Source: Stenocarpella maydis (lineage: Eukaryota; Ascomycota; Sordariomycetes; Diaporthales; Diaporthaceae). Taken from it: a stretch of 64,000 nt of DNA. Position numbers and translations under genes: made by a program. The DNA lies in NCBI GenBank assembly GCA_002270565.1, contig NQMI01000077.1, positions 1 to 64,000 of the forward strand. The letters run 5' to 3'. Position 1 is the stretch's first letter. Every line of letters starts with the position of its first letter. Shown piece by piece: positions 11,546 through 23,591 of this stretch. The notes below the pieces were generated by a model. The model did not search any database, was not told where the DNA came from, and worked only from the letters and a program-made list of their open reading frames with translations.

Positions 11546-13342
11546 TCAGATCCTGTTCATCCCCAAGGGGTTCATATCTTGTTGGCCGTAGCTTTCTTGG
11601 TGCTGGTGTTGGTTCGCGGTTTGCGGGGGACTCTGCGAGTATTGGCCCATTGGTGGTGGGCTTCGCGAGTATTGCCTTGCCGCGCTCCCGTCCCAGCCCG
11701 CCTGCGAGCCCGGGCCTTCTCGCGTCGGCGGCCGCGGGCTAGAGAAGGACCTCAAAGGAGGCTGATACCGAGCCTGAGGTCCAAAATAATCCGGCGTCCT
11801 CCGGCCCGAGCTCATGTCGGGGCTGTCAATCGTGGGGCTCGCGGTCGAAGCGAGGTAACTTCTTATGGGAGGGTAGATCGGACCCTCTCGAACTGTGTCC
11901 GGTGTTACCATTCCGTCCATGTATTTGTTCCCGGAGTCCCGGGATAGCATCTCGTACGAACGTGGGTCTGTATTCATCTTAAGGTCATCTAGCCTTGCAT
12001 CAACTGACACAAATTCGCGCTTGGCGGCGGGGCGGCGACCCAGCACGTCCAGCCAGGCGGTCACCATGGACCAGCGCCCGAGGAACAAGAGTAGCCAGAA
12101 GCCGTTCATCTGCCCCAGATGTTAGCTTACGTGTGGGCTAAAGACGCAAGCGAAGGGGGGGGGGGGTTGGTTGCGGGGCGATCCCAGCGGTGGACGTACA
12201 GCCAGGAGCATCAGGACGGCTCCAACAGTAGCAATATCTACTGCTAAACTGCCGGCCAGGTCAAGGCACTTGTTCTTGTCTCCGCCGTTGGACATGATGC
12301 AAGCAATCCAGGGCAGCGCGATCGATGGGTCTTGCTTGACGGATTGAATGGTGTTGTCCTGGAACACGAATACCACCGCAAAAAAGATGACATCGGCAAT
12401 GATGATCAGCACGATGGCGATTCCGCGCCACTGCAGCTGGATGACACGGCGTATGCGGCGGTACGCCTGTCGCGGTGTCATGGTGCGGATGCTGTTGGTG
12501 TAGGACGGCAGGCCTGCCGAGTTCTCGGTGGTGGCGTTGTTGTCCGCCAGTGATGCGAGATATACCTTGATGCAATAACCAAATGTCGCAAACTGGATGA
12601 TGATTGTGGCGCCGGAGAGGACAAGCAGAGGGATCCACAGATCTGCGAGACTGTTCTGGTGGTTGATGTGGCATGTAGCCCCGAAGCGAAACGAGACGCC
12701 GCTCAGCGTCAGGGCCAGGATAATGCCGACGGCTGGGAGGCCCCATCCGGTAGCCTGAGAAAACCACATGAAATTCCGGCCGACAACGACCTGCCAGCAA
12801 ATCTGGAGGTGGAGGGACAATGCCCTGAGAAAGATCCAGAGCACGGCAGCCCAGCCTCCGATTATGAGGAAGGTCCCCGAGGCGGCACACAATGAGCTCG
12901 TCTGCATGTCGTTTGGCGTGATGGCGTCGTAGCATTGCTCTGGTTTCCCGGCAAGGGGGATGATGAAGCCCAGGTTCATGAAGACCACGGCGACAGTGAC
13001 GCAGATGCTGAGGTAGTGCCGGTGCGTCTTCTCGATGGGCAGAAAGGCCCAGGACAGCAGCAGGAACAGACAGCAGATAGTGCTGGCCACTGCGACCCAG
13101 TTTGCTGCTGTGCTCATCGGTTCGAAGCTGTCGGGATAGGCCCAATCGGTGATGGGACATGGCAGACAACAATTATAGCCAGTCCGGTTCATACATAAGC
13201 GGCCCTCGACGACTGGGTGTGAAAAAGTCAGCATGGAGTCTGTGAAAGAACAGGGCAAGCTCAGCGTACATCCGCCATCTCCGAATTGCAACTCATTGAG
13301 GAAGATACTGGGGCACGGTAGTTCGCTGACGTTGGTAGCCAT
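11546..13342 (-). CDS. Seven-transmembrane receptor-like protein (possibly Frizzled/Smoothened-like)
   Basis: From the ATG at 13342 this encodes about 568 residues in two exons (13342-12200 and 12109-11546). The intron is canonical, with a GTACGT donor, GCTAAC branch site and GCAG acceptor. The extracellular N-terminus is cysteine-rich (10, 25, 31, 50, 58, 59, 62). Hydrophobic helices lie at about 80-101, 110-131, 154-174, 194-215, 234-262, 304-327 and 368-395. The basic loop RQAYRRIRRVIQLQWRG lies between helices 5 and 6. The tail of about 170 residues is cytosolic, Pro/Ser/Gln-rich and disordered. This topology fits a GPCR; the Cys-rich ectodomain suggests the fungal Frizzled/Smoothened-like class, but I cannot confirm it. 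The true start may lie upstream: a good acceptor (ACGTTCAG) sits just before TTG-GCA-CCA at about 13360, hinting at an unlocated exon that could carry a signal peptide. Confidence 0.8.
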
Positions 13343-14431
13343 TGTGCCCAGTGGGTCTGGTGCCAACTGAACGTGGGATGGCCGGATGAGAAACGAGTCG
13401 AGTGCTCGGGACAGATAATGTCGAGGGGCGTCACGTCCCTCCCTGAGGCGGCGCGATTCCGCGGGAGCTATGACCGATTGCTCAAGGAAGAGGCTGCCTA
13501 TGAATGTATATCGATGGTATTCCGGGACAACAGGCAAGTCTTGAACAGCCACCGGTGCCGGTATTATACGAGTACAAATGTTTTGGACCGCCCTGGTCCA
13601 GTCCAAGAGTTTGTGAAATGCGCGGGGCTCAGTACTGTATTCGCGAGAGGAACAGAATTATACGATAGGGGAGGCCCCCCCACGCAATGGGCGGTCCCGG
13701 GCTTGTTGTCAGGGCGCGGAAGGGTCAGGCCGGCCTCGTCGCACGACCTTGTGCTTGTGGTCAGGGATCACGACGGCAAGAAAGATGGGCGGGTTGGTGA
13801 AGTGTCGCAGATGCACCTGCACAAACCCAGGGCGCAGGGAGGGCGGTAGGTCTCTGGGGTGGTGAGAATAGCTTATACCAGAAATGAGAGCTGAGAGAGT
13901 GCTTGTAGAGAATAGACGGGTTATGAGGGCGGCATGACGGTACGGAGTGGGCCGGCGCCAGGAGAGTCCGTGACAGTCGGAGGCAGAGACGTACTGGGGC
14001 CAAAGGGGGAGCAGGAGAAGAAGCACAAATCCATCATTAGAGGGAGGGCAGGACGGTGGTATTTACGAAGGAGGGTGCGATGGATGGACGGACGGGAGTG
14101 CGGACGCACAGCGGACGCACAGCGGCAGCTGCATGCCCTGCCCATTATTACACCACAAGACTACGATGTATGTACCGATGTACACCACACTACACAGGCC
14201 CGCGCGCACAGGCTACACCACACTAGGGCGCGGCCAGGGGGGGCCCCCGGGATGCGACCGGGGGTGCAGCGATGGTTTTGCGAGAGGAAGTTTGCTGTGA
14301 TGGCCGGTGGGCCCGCTGATCCTGTCAAGACGTCGAGGGCGAGGATGCTGGCTGCTCGGACAAAACGGGCAAGCCTGGCTCTGGCTCGTCTCCCCTATCT
14401 GGAGACGAGGGCTGTGTCTCCCTGCTATCAT

Positions 14432-14466
14432 ACTTAGGTAGGTACCTAGGTAGGTGCCTAGGTGGG
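14432..14466. repeat. TAGGTACCTAGGTAGG-type short motif cluster
   Basis: Overlapping copies of TAGGTA, GGTACC and CCTAGG create local palindromes. The same motif family recurs at about 15420-15476, 40292-40388, 49263-49270 and 49926-49948, always between genes. It is a dispersed simple motif of unknown role. Confidence 0.7.
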
Positions 14467-15221
14467 CACTTGCTGGCTGGTCCCTTGCGACTGGCTGGTC
14501 AGGGCCAGCCTGCTTGGGGCTCCCGAGTGCCTGATTTCTGCACTCGGTCTACCTACCGGGGTACGTGGGGTGACAAGAGGTCCCCCGAGTTATTATGGGC
14601 GCATCTTGATCCTTCAGCGGCGACGGCGACGCAAGGGGGGGAGGGGCTCGGCCTTGGCTTGGCCTGGCATGATTAGAGAATTCAGCCACCAACAGCAGCT
14701 TGGGATGGGGCAAAAAACAAATGCAGGTTGTGAGGGGCACCTCGGGGCACCAAGAAAGGACCAACGGCCTTGGTTGTGTCATGGAGAACCACACTAGAGG
14801 CTCAGGCTCCAGGCCTCCGGAACGGCCACGACAGGCCCTCGAGGATGAGGATCGCAAGACCACACAGCAGCTGGGGCTGGCCGAGCTAGGACCGACGGGG
14901 CGATGCTAGGACGTCCTGGGCAAGGGCAGGATCCTAAATACAGCAGATCTTGCACATGTACCTGGTACGCCATGCCTCCCAGCGGGATGGGAGAAGGGGA
15001 GAGGTCGAGGTTACTGGGACGCGTGCGTCTCGGTGGAGAAAAAGTCCATCATGCAAGCCCGGCAGGGGTGACGAAAAGGGAAGTTCGCCTGTCGACCCTT
15101 GTACCTGACAGGCCCGAGGCATTGAAAAGGAGACACGGGTACGTGTACTCTCTCTCACTCGCTCTCGTAATTTTTTTTTTTGGAAAAATAAAAGACCAAA
15201 AACTGTACTACAATACATCAT

Positions 15222-15284
15222 AGAAGAAGAAGAAGAAGAAGAAGAAGAAGAAGAAGAAGAAGAAGAAGAAGCAGCAGCAGCAGC
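15222..15284 (+). repeat. (GAA)n microsatellite followed by (GCA)n
   Basis: About 16 GAA triplets run into five GCA/CAG triplets. It lies between genes and shows no splice or coding context. Long GAA tracts are unstable and can form triplex DNA; that is general knowledge, not shown here. Confidence 0.95.
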
Positions 15285-15582
15285 CCTCTGTCCCCCATCG
15301 TCTCCATGCTCAGCACCACACGAGGATCCGCCAAGTAGGGTACTTCAGTAGATGATACCTATTGAGTAGTTAGATGGCAAGATGAAGGAGTGGCCCCATG
15401 ATCGGCCACGGCACGTACATACCTAGATACCTAGGTAAGTTCCAAAGGTATGTGGGTGCCTAGGTACCGAGGTAGTGTAGTACACAGCCACGGGCCACTC
15501 GCTTCTCTCAACCACTACAACCAGTTGAACGCACGCAGACTCAGCTTTCCTTCGTAGGTACGGCACGTTCCTGCCTGTCCGT

Positions 15583-15684
15583 CTCGACCATCCTCAGCTC
15601 TCGACCATCCTCAGCTCTCGACCATCCTCAGCTCTCGACCATCCTCAGCTCTCGACCATCCTCAGCTCTCGACCATCCTCAGCT
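15583..15684 (+). repeat. 17-bp minisatellite, six perfect tandem units
   Basis: The unit CTCGACCATCCTCAGCT is repeated six times head-to-tail with no spacer (15583-15599 through 15668-15684). Perfect identity of units implies recent expansion. It is not a CRISPR array because there are no spacers. Confidence 0.95.
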
Positions 15685-15770
15685 CTGAAGCTCTGCATCA
15701 ATGTGGCCTAGTAGTGTAGTGTAGTGTATAAGTTGACTCTGCCCGGTGGGCTTGGTGGGCACTAGGTTTT

Positions 15771-15837
15771 GACATCCTGGCATCCTGGCATCCTGGCAAT
15801 TGGGGTCCTCCTCCTCCTCCTCCTCCTCCTCCTGCTC

Positions 15838-15874
<37 letters not shown>

Positions 15875-15877
15875 TCC
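15771..15877 (+). repeat. CATCCTGG triplet block plus (CTC)n/(CTG)n microsatellite
   Basis: Three-fold repetition of an octamer (CATCCTGG) is followed from 15806 by CTC triplets grading into CTG triplets. Translated frames through it give only Leu, Ser/Cys or Gln/Glu runs, so no gene is inferred. Confidence 0.9.
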
Positions 15878-18800
15878 CCCACCCCACCGCACTACGCCTG
15901 GGACCGCCCGCCCGCCACTTCGAAATCCTCCGCACTCCAAATGCACCGGGCACTGATCAGAAAGAGATCCCTACGCTCTACAATCATCATCGATCGGGAA
16001 CCATGTGTCCAGCTTCGCCTGCGAGCACAACAACTGCACCTTCTGCCGAGGACCGCCGTCATCGCCTAAACATTGCACAAGGCTGCCTATCACAATGAGA
16101 CCCTCCATCAACCTAGTTGGCGGCTGATACTGGGGGGGGCCTGTCGTCAATGAGGCATCACAAGTCGACCGGCGGCCGTCTCACAGGCTGCGCACACCTT
16201 TGCATGCCTCGGTTCTCCGCAGCTTCAGATCATCCCTCTTCCCAGCCCATGACCTCACCGCCGTTGGCTTTCACTCTTCGGTCCCCAGCCCCGTGGGGTC
16301 GCACAGACAAGACGCGATCGGGTTGCGGGCAGCCATCCTCTCCTCGTCACTGCCCAAAGAAAAGAAACGCCCACGCCAGCCTGCCCAGAAGCAGTGGGCC
16401 CGGATCTCGGCGAATGGGGTGTGTCCCTCACCGTGTGGCTCCTCCCCATCGATCAACGGCCTACACTACCTACACTGGGTACAGACCTCCACATCCCCCG
16501 TTCCCACAGAGCCAGCCCAAGGAGCAACCAGCCCTAGGTGGGTGTGTTAATTTCGCCCACCATGTGCGTTTGCTCAACATTATCTCAGGCTTGAATAACC
16601 CTATTCCGACATCAAGCCCTCCCCAGCGGCGACGCCCTATTCTGGACAGTCTGCCTCGGCAGGTGGCCCTGGAAGATGGTGCCTAGGTATCTATCTGCAC
16701 AGCGCAACGGAGTGGGGCGGGTATCCTGCTCAACTCTGCTATTCACGGACCGACTACTGCACCAGTTCCAAACCTTCACGGCTCCATAAAGCACAGTCGG
16801 CATCTTCTTTGTGTCGAAGTGGGCGCAATGCCCCCATCTCCAGCACCTGGTTGGTACATATGAACGTACAGGCAGCCCGGCCAGCCCCACCGCAAGGCAG
16901 CTCTAGTGTAGTTGTACATTACAGGCTGCCTGGCTGACTGAGACCTTTGCACGCCGGCGTTCAGCAGATTCGTTCAGATGGTCACTCACAGCCCGTGCTC
17001 GACAAGCACGCCGATTCGTCCCGCCTTGCATCCGCCGTGACAGCTGCCGACCACTTAGACGCAACAACGCCATCTATGAGCTTTGATAGGCTAATTACGA
17101 AACCCTCCCCCCTCAGTGATCTAGCTTCCCGTCCACCGGCCGCCCCCAAATCAAACTCAATTCGTGTTCAATCTTGTTACTGCGCTGCTTGGGGGTTTCC
17201 TTCCCATGCTCCCCCAAACACAGATCGCTCTTATTCCTCCTTTCTGATTGTGAGAGCGCAGGGTTGAACAAGCCCGATGGAGCCGTCTCACTGGCTGTCC
17301 ACACAACGTGACCGATGCACCAACTGAATCATGTCCCAGGACGGCAAATGTCGCGCCTCGATACGTATTCGTACAACCCCAATGACAACATTCTTGGCTA
17401 CACTGTGGGTCCAGCCCAGAGCGCCTTGAGCAGTGAGCACTTGTGGGGCTCTGATACTCATTAACGTCCTCGTGTTGTTCGAGTATCCTTGGCCTATGAG
17501 CATACTGCCTCTATCAGCAGTAGATTACCTGCCCGGCCGGCCTAGGGCTGACCACACCTTTGAGCGCTTATTCGACGGGACTCTCTGATAATTTGTGCTG
17601 TTTACAAAGCGTCACGCAGATGATTCCCTTCGCACTATAGCACGAGGTACTTGCCACAGGACCTAGGGTAGTGATGGCGCACCTCTCAAACCAGCAAGAA
17701 GCGCAGCGTGCTTACGTCTTTTAGCTCGTCGTGTTGCCACACTCATCCTCCGAGAGGTCTCTCGACGTTCCTGCTCCAAAGTACTCGGCCCGCTCTGCGA
17801 AGTAGCCACAGATCACTGGTGTCTGTGCATTGCCAGCATGCGAACCGGGCCCGCAGCAGCTTCAACGTCAGGAAAGTCTGGGTCGGTTCTCCAGCACGGC
17901 ACGAACAGCCTTCCATCGCCGCCTCAGGAAGAGCCTTGAGAACCGACGTGGCGTGTATACCTCAGTCAAGGAGGCGCCACATTTCTGTGACTGGCCTACA
18001 GGACTTCTCCAACATCGAAACCCTGCACCATCTGACATTTCATGGCCTAGTGCCACTCAGCATCCCCGCCCGGGGTCCGAATGGAGCTGGGGCTCTTTCC
18101 ACCATATAAGCTGTCTCTGACTCAGCACACCTCGAGGAAGACTGAAAAGGGGGTTCTCAGGATTATCCTGCGCCAACTCAAGCAAGGCTACTGTGACAGG
18201 TCGAAGTTGTTCTTGAAACAATAAGGACGAGGCAGTGGACAGCAAATCGCCCGTCTCCTAGGTAGGCAACAATGGTACCATGACCGCGCAGGAGACGATA
18301 TTCTTATTGTGCCGAGTCTTGATACACAAAAGTTTCTGCTCGTGTCGGTCATGATATGGCTATTTTCGGCTGCGGTTTTCTGTTTCACTAGGCATCCTGC
18401 GAGTCGAAATGATGATGATGTGAGAGATCACATGTCGACAGCCTAGGAATCCTACCAGCCCGCGCGATGCTCGCTCGGGAACCTGGCAACTATTCACCTT
18501 CCCCGCTTTCCCCCAAGGGATGTTCAGGTGACATTCCGATTGCACATGTTTCAACCAAGGCGCAGGGAGCTGGACATGTTGCCGTGGTTCTCCTGTCTCT
18601 GGCTGTGCCGCGGGTCGGTAGCTAGCTACTATGTAATCGTGTGCCCTCGGAGCTTGAGAAGGATCAACCTGAGACAGCCCTGGATTGGGGGCCGAAGTGC
18701 TTAGCCGTGAACCGCGGGCACTCCAAGTTCAAGCGCCTTCTAGAAGGCCTCTAGAAGCCAAAGGATGATCCAGAGCCGCGGGTCGAGAATCTGGTCCTGG

Positions 18801-21447
18801 CACTGGATGTAGTGTACATACCAGGGAGAGAGAGTACAAACGGCATGGCCGCACCGGGTACTCGGCCTCTGCTGTCACTTGCTCCTTACGGTACCGAGCT
18901 CCGATGCAAGTATGTCGGTGACCTCCAGCCTTTGACAGCGTTGTGTATCTGTACTCCGAGAGCAAGAGAGCCCAGGTCGACGACTGGCAACCGTGCTTTT
19001 GCACTGCGTCGGACTCGCAATCGACAGTTCGTTGTGTGCAGTTTATGATTCCTCAACAAATGCTGCAGGCAATGCTGTCTCTCGCCCGGAGAAAATGTAC
19101 TGTCATCCGCGTGGCGTCGACGTGTACTTCAGCCTAGAGATTATGCGGCCTTTCTTGGTGTCTGCCGCCATCATCTACGACGCCACCCTTGGAAGGCCTT
19201 ACCATTTGTCCGAGAACGCGCAGGCTGCAGTCGAACCACCCTTCTACGTGTTGTTGCGCGTGTACTGCAAGGTTCCAAGCGCGTCAGAAGCCATCCTCCA
19301 TGGACTGCACATGCTGATGAGCCAAGCCGGTCTCCTCTCAGGCTTGTCAGGACCAACATGCAACCACAAAAATGGCGATACCCCCCACCGAGGCCACCGG
19401 GAGCAAAAGTCATGGGTTACATCGTTTTCAGCCCTCTGCGGCCCTTGTTGACGCGACTGCGAGGCAATCTGTCATAACCCCTGGCAAGGGGGCGGCCGAT
19501 GTGTTACCTTCCGCCGCGGGGCATCGCGCAGTCAAGCACTGGTATATGTACATACTGGAGCTTCTAGGCCATCCTCTCTGCCCACGACCCTTCGCCGTCC
19601 TTGTCAGACGGACCCCACGGCCTTGCGTCGCTTCCTGGAGATGCATTAGCACCAGACGGCTCTGCTGCGAGGAGCCCAGCATTGCCAAGGGGCTCGGCCG
19701 GCGCTGTGACTTTCTTGCTGTACGCGATATGTACCCGCTGACCGGTTGTATGCGTGGTGTTTGACACGCTCATGTTCTTCCTAGTCTGAGACTCGGGTGG
19801 ACCGGCTTGTCACCTTTTCTTGTCCACGCCAGCACATGTGGTGTCGACGGCAGCAAGGACATAGCTAGAATTTCCAGGTCTTGTTTGGTATTTTCGAAAA
19901 AGGTCTATGCTTTTGATGAACTACCGTCAGAGACAACAAAGGTCGATCCATGCCAGGCCGTCCCGAGTAGGTGGGCCAATGTCTGCCTCGCCCTGGCTAG
20001 GGCCGGGTGATCTCGCCTCGCTTGGTTAGATCTCCCAATGTCGCGCATGCCAAGGTCAAGGGGCCGCTGCTGCTGCTGCCTGTCTTCAACGACGGTTGTC
20101 CCCATTGTGATCAGCGGCCTGCTAGCTTCTCCCAACCACCGCCGTCGATGTCAGCGTTTGGTATGCAAAGGTCGAAAGCTACACTGCAGGTGGACGAGGT
20201 GGCACAAAACGCAAAGCCAGCCTCGGATCTGCGCAGCTTCAGCGATACCTTCTCACTGGGCGCCACAGGTATGTCCATGATTCTATTGATTACCTACCAC
20301 AACCGAGCTGTCGCCGGGCCGTCGATCTCATCTTGCTCGGTGCCCTTATTGTACGTGTAGTGTAGTGCTAAGGGGCACCTGCCCCGGTAGGACAAACTAT
20401 ACTCTTGGGACCACGTTTCTCAGTCGCTTGAGTCCCACATCTGTGGGCCACTTTATTATCACTCGCACCATCGGCTTCGGCCAGACAGGCACAGACCCCA
20501 CGCCGAGAGCCTCCAGTGACGACAGACCCTCGGGGCACTATTACATAGCGGCAGGGAATAGGCCATAGACTCCGGAACTGAGTGCGAAGTTGCGCACTCT
20601 GAGCATGCTGGTGACATGTTTAGACCAGGCCGCGACGGCTCCCGAGATTCACCTCCGCCGGGCCAGTTACCCCCATCTGGTGCAGCAAGCGATGAGCTCA
20701 TACACTATCGTGGCGCCGAGCAAGGACATGGAAACTCGGGAGGAAAATACATCGCCGCCACACCAGGCTTCGGTGGAGATTACCGACTTGAAAACGGTGA
20801 GAGACTGTTGCGCGTAGGGCGGCGCTAAATAATGCCTGCTGCGAATTCTCCAGTTCGATTCTTCTGTTTCGAAACCAAAGAAAGAATGCTAGTGTAAACA
20901 AGAAGGTGCTCTAAGAGTTGATCAGGTCCGGGATGAGCCTAGTTCCGCCCAGGCGCCAGGCAGGGCCACTTTTCCAGGCTTGTATGTCTACACTACTAAT
21001 TAGTGTAGTCTAACGACTTTCGAGGGTATGATAAGAGCGAGGGATGCAACCATTCCTCCAAGGGCTGGTCCTCCGGATGATCCTCGGCAACAAATACCCT
21101 AGGGCTGGATCACTTGGCTGCCCACATGTTATCAACGTGTCCCCCACAGGTGCGCGCAGTACGTCGGTTCGGTTGGACACTGCTCTGCTTAATTGCTGCA
21201 CTCTTGGCCTCGGAGCCGCTCAACGAGTGCTCGACCAGGTGGTGGCTTCCCAAGAGATCGGTAGGTTGATCGACCCGCAAATTGGATATTGGCTCCACCA
21301 TGCAGGGCAGCTGTGGTGTTTCGGGATAGTCCTCGAGGATGCGAAAAGGTTCGATCTGACCTCTGCAACCCCTGCAGCAGCGTCGCGAAGGCATCCCGAA
21401 CGTGAACTGCCAACTCTTATTACGAGAACCGGCTCGCGGGTGCACGG

Positions 21448-23546
21448 CTTGTGGGGTCTCGGTCAGAACATCTTGCAAGGGATTGTTTGGACGGTCCGAA
21501 TGAGACGCTGATGGTCCCCACAGGATGCCTCTTCTAGCTCTGATGAAGAGCTGGGCATGTCGATCAGCGTTCCTCCAACGGCCTCATCCCACGTACATAC
21601 ATGCTATGGTACACTAGCTGCGCGAAGACACCAGCAGGCGTTGGCTGCCAGCCCGATCGTGTTTGTGGTCTGGGTGTGAGGGGGTTTTGTGCCAGCAAGG
21701 GGGTTGGGACCTTAACCTTGGGGCAGCATTGCCAGGCTCTGCTTCCACTGGACGACCCGAGCCTTCGACAACATCCTGCCCCGGTCCCAGAGCTGACCTC
21801 CAAGGGACGAAATAGCCTCGTACCGGTAACACTGTTCATGACTGCAGCTGACTGCAGCAATGTCCTTGGCGCCATTGACCACTGGCGTTTCAACCTGCGC
21901 TCCTGCACCTCGCATTAGCCTCGTGCCTTGCATCGACATGCGTGAACGAGCTCGTCCCCCTTGCTGAAGAGCCAAGCTCGGGATCAGGACTTTATCCGCC
22001 GGCCCACATCTAAAGCCGATGGGCCAGCACCGAATCCTCAGAGTCAGGGGTAGGCGTACCGGCCTGCGGAGGGCGGAGCAGGCGGGCTCGCCCACGACAA
22101 TGGCCGTCCCCTTCGACCCTCTTGTACGTCTGGATCGCCGGCAGTCTTCCCGGAGGCCATATCCTTATTGAGGCTCTCCTCACGAGCGCTCCGTTGTGGT
22201 ATCGACCCACAGACTTATTGCATGGCCGATCGCATATCGTCAAGGGTCTCCGGGGTTGAAGGGGACCGGCCACCAGTGGAGCTAGGCCCTACCAGAGGGA
22301 ACAATGCACCGGATCTTCCGAACTCTAAACGGCCCCAGGCGAACACGATTCATGATGGGCATAATAACTTATATAAGAATGGGGATTGGGGCCGCCAGTA
22401 TCGCGGATACGGCTTGCTTTGAACGTCCGTGAAGGTACATATGTATCCAAGAGACCCGCCCAATCTCAATTCATGGAATACGAGGGGCTACGACCATCTG
22501 TGCTCGTTTCCACCAGCTCCGGAAGTCAGAAACGGCGCCGGTTCAGGTGCAAACATTGATCATGAAAAGACTGCAATCTTCTCGAGATTATACTTTGCCA
22601 GGCCGCGTAAGTTCTTTGGCACATCTATATTAAATGTTGTATCCTATGAATCGTGCGTACGTTCACGCAGCGGCTGGTTGTTGGGCTGACGAAGTTTTAA
22701 AGTGGGTCTGACCAACCCACAAAATGCAGCCTATTAGAGGGCATATTTCAAATAGCCGAGCTGACACAACAAGGGCCTTATGCAGGTCACATCAACAAGT
22801 AACCTAATAGATATCAAATAGATACTTCTTAGGGTTAGGGTTAGTTTCAAACCGGTTTAAAATTAGTTCCAAACCTATCTGAATCTGGTTCTAAACTGGT
22901 TCCAAATAGGTGGTTGCTTTATCTTATGTAATCTTGATCTGACAGTTGCTGTACCTCTGTGGTTTCGTACTTGTACCTTTTTGAACCCTTCCTTGCCAAG
23001 CCGTCAGACCCATTTAGAAACTTCGCCAGCCGGACTGGTAACCCGTTACTATGGTCAGTACTGCACTGCCCTGCTGGCTGGTAGTTGCCCACTACTATTG
23101 CCACAAAAGGGATGACAGTGGTTCTCAAAAGGCTCAGCCCACAGTACCTGCGAACTAAACGCCAGTTTTCTTAACCCCTGAATCCGGGAACCGCCCAGAC
23201 GTTTACGTATATATCAATGATATGAAAGATGGATTGAGTCTCTAATTTGATTGGGTGAGGTTTTGCGAGTGTGTCGGGAATGCTAACCAGATGTCAAGAC
23301 GTCCCAGACATAAGACAGCGCACTATATGCACCAGGGCAGGCTCTCCAAAAGGAAGAACTGATGGCCTTGCGACATCAACGGGACTTCAGGAGAAGAAGA
23401 GCAATCCTCAAGTCGTGTTTTCTACCATACGTTTAAACATAAGAGTATATACCTTCATTGTCATTCACTTCATAATAAAAACTCAAAACCCTCGTCATCC
23501 AGCGGAACGTGAAAGGATCGATCACAAACTGACCAAGTAGCAAGGG
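21448..23546. repeat. 2,099-bp direct repeat, copy 1
   Basis: This segment is repeated at 25576-27674, offset 4128 bp, and all frames I compared are identical. It starts at CTTGTGGGGTCTCGG and ends at CAAGTAGCAAGGG, immediately before an N. It contains no supported gene. It includes a short TTAGGG-type stretch (22829-22844) and a patch of degenerate GGTTCNAAA-like units (about 22845-22910). Since it abuts an adapter sequence, the duplication is probably an assembly artefact rather than biology. Confidence 0.95.
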
Positions 23547-23591
23547 NTACGACCTGTCTCTTATACACATCTAGATGTGTATAAGAGACAG
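23547..23591. other. Assembly N plus Nextera mate-pair junction adapter
   Basis: Position 23547 is N. After six bases, 23554-23572 reads CTGTCTCTTATACACATCT, the Tn5 mosaic end, followed directly at 23573-23591 by its exact reverse complement. This 38-bp palindrome is the junction adapter formed when Nextera mate-pair fragments are circularised. It is library DNA, not genomic sequence, and marks a false join. Confidence 0.97.

Larger units (their letters stand above)
13343..21447. other. Gene-poor intergenic region
   Basis: About 8 kb without a supported gene. Open frames are short, overlap in all frames and match no family I know. The sequence is of moderate GC and is not AT-rich, so it does not look like RIP-degraded transposon DNA. 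It contains TACCTAGG-type motif clusters (14435-14465, 15420-15476), microsatellites and a minisatellite (listed separately), and an inverted repeat with CTACACTA/TAGTGTAG arms near 20988-21009. The segment just beyond 13342 should hold the 5' leader, and perhaps a first exon, of the receptor-like gene. Confidence 0.5.

Noticed and set aside
15583..15684. Possible CRISPR-like array
   Set aside because: Units are contiguous with no spacers and the genome is eukaryotic; it is a minisatellite.
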